From Phycisphaerae bacterium (lineage in GTDB: Bacteria; Planctomycetota; Phycisphaerae; UBA1845): a stretch of DNA of 5,866 nucleotides. Both the position numbers and the translations under genes were made by a program. Where the stretch lies: positions 1-5,866 of the forward strand of contig JANQGB010001059.1 of the NCBI GenBank assembly GCA_028277545.1, read 5' to 3'. The notes under the pieces are model-generated. The model searched no databases. It was not told the DNA's origin and saw only the letters and a list, made by a program, of their open reading frames with translations. Position 1 is the first letter of the stretch. The number at the start of each line of letters is the position of its first letter. Below are positions 5,862-5,866 of this stretch, piece by piece.

Positions 5862-5866
5862 GACGA

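Overview
The window is high-GC bacterial chromosome, with no RNA genes, CRISPR array, insertion sequence or phage gene that I can see. The best guess is an uncultured member of the Planctomycetota or a close relative. This rests on three things seen here: a long anti-sigma-like protein whose outer part resembles the prepilin-like 'H-X9-DG' proteins abundant in that phylum, a stand-alone ECF sigma factor beside it, and short hairpin-forming repeats of the 'CACCGGCATCTTGCCGGTG' type. The assignment is inference; no ribosomal or marker gene is present.

Layout. Positions 1-344 (+) hold the C-terminal end of a probable secreted beta-propeller-like protein cut by the window edge. Positions 345-583 are a convergent intergenic stretch with three tandem copies of a 27-28 bp palindromic repeat and a second, unrelated perfect hairpin. 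Positions 584-2365 (-) hold two genes read leftward: an ECF sigma factor (1727-2365), then a 339-residue membrane protein (584-1603) that looks like its anti-sigma factor fused to a pseudopilin-like outer domain. About 90 bp separates the sigma gene from a divergent rightward pair: a membrane-anchored L,D-transpeptidase (2456-3091) and, closely behind it, a GAF-AAA+-Fis sigma-54 activator (3123-4625). A short convergent gap with a small hairpin follows. Positions 4740-5861 (-) hold an almost complete acyl-CoA dehydrogenase whose true start may lie just outside the window.

How they may work together. The sigma factor and the membrane protein look like a sigma/anti-sigma pair that senses something outside the cytoplasmic membrane through an unusual pseudopilin-derived sensor. 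The divergent L,D-transpeptidase modifies or crosslinks peptidoglycan, or attaches proteins to it, and is probably cotranscribed with a sigma-54 activator that senses a small molecule through its GAF domain. An envelope-related regulatory locus is therefore plausible, but only adjacency supports it. The acyl-CoA dehydrogenase and the propeller fragment appear to be unrelated neighbours.
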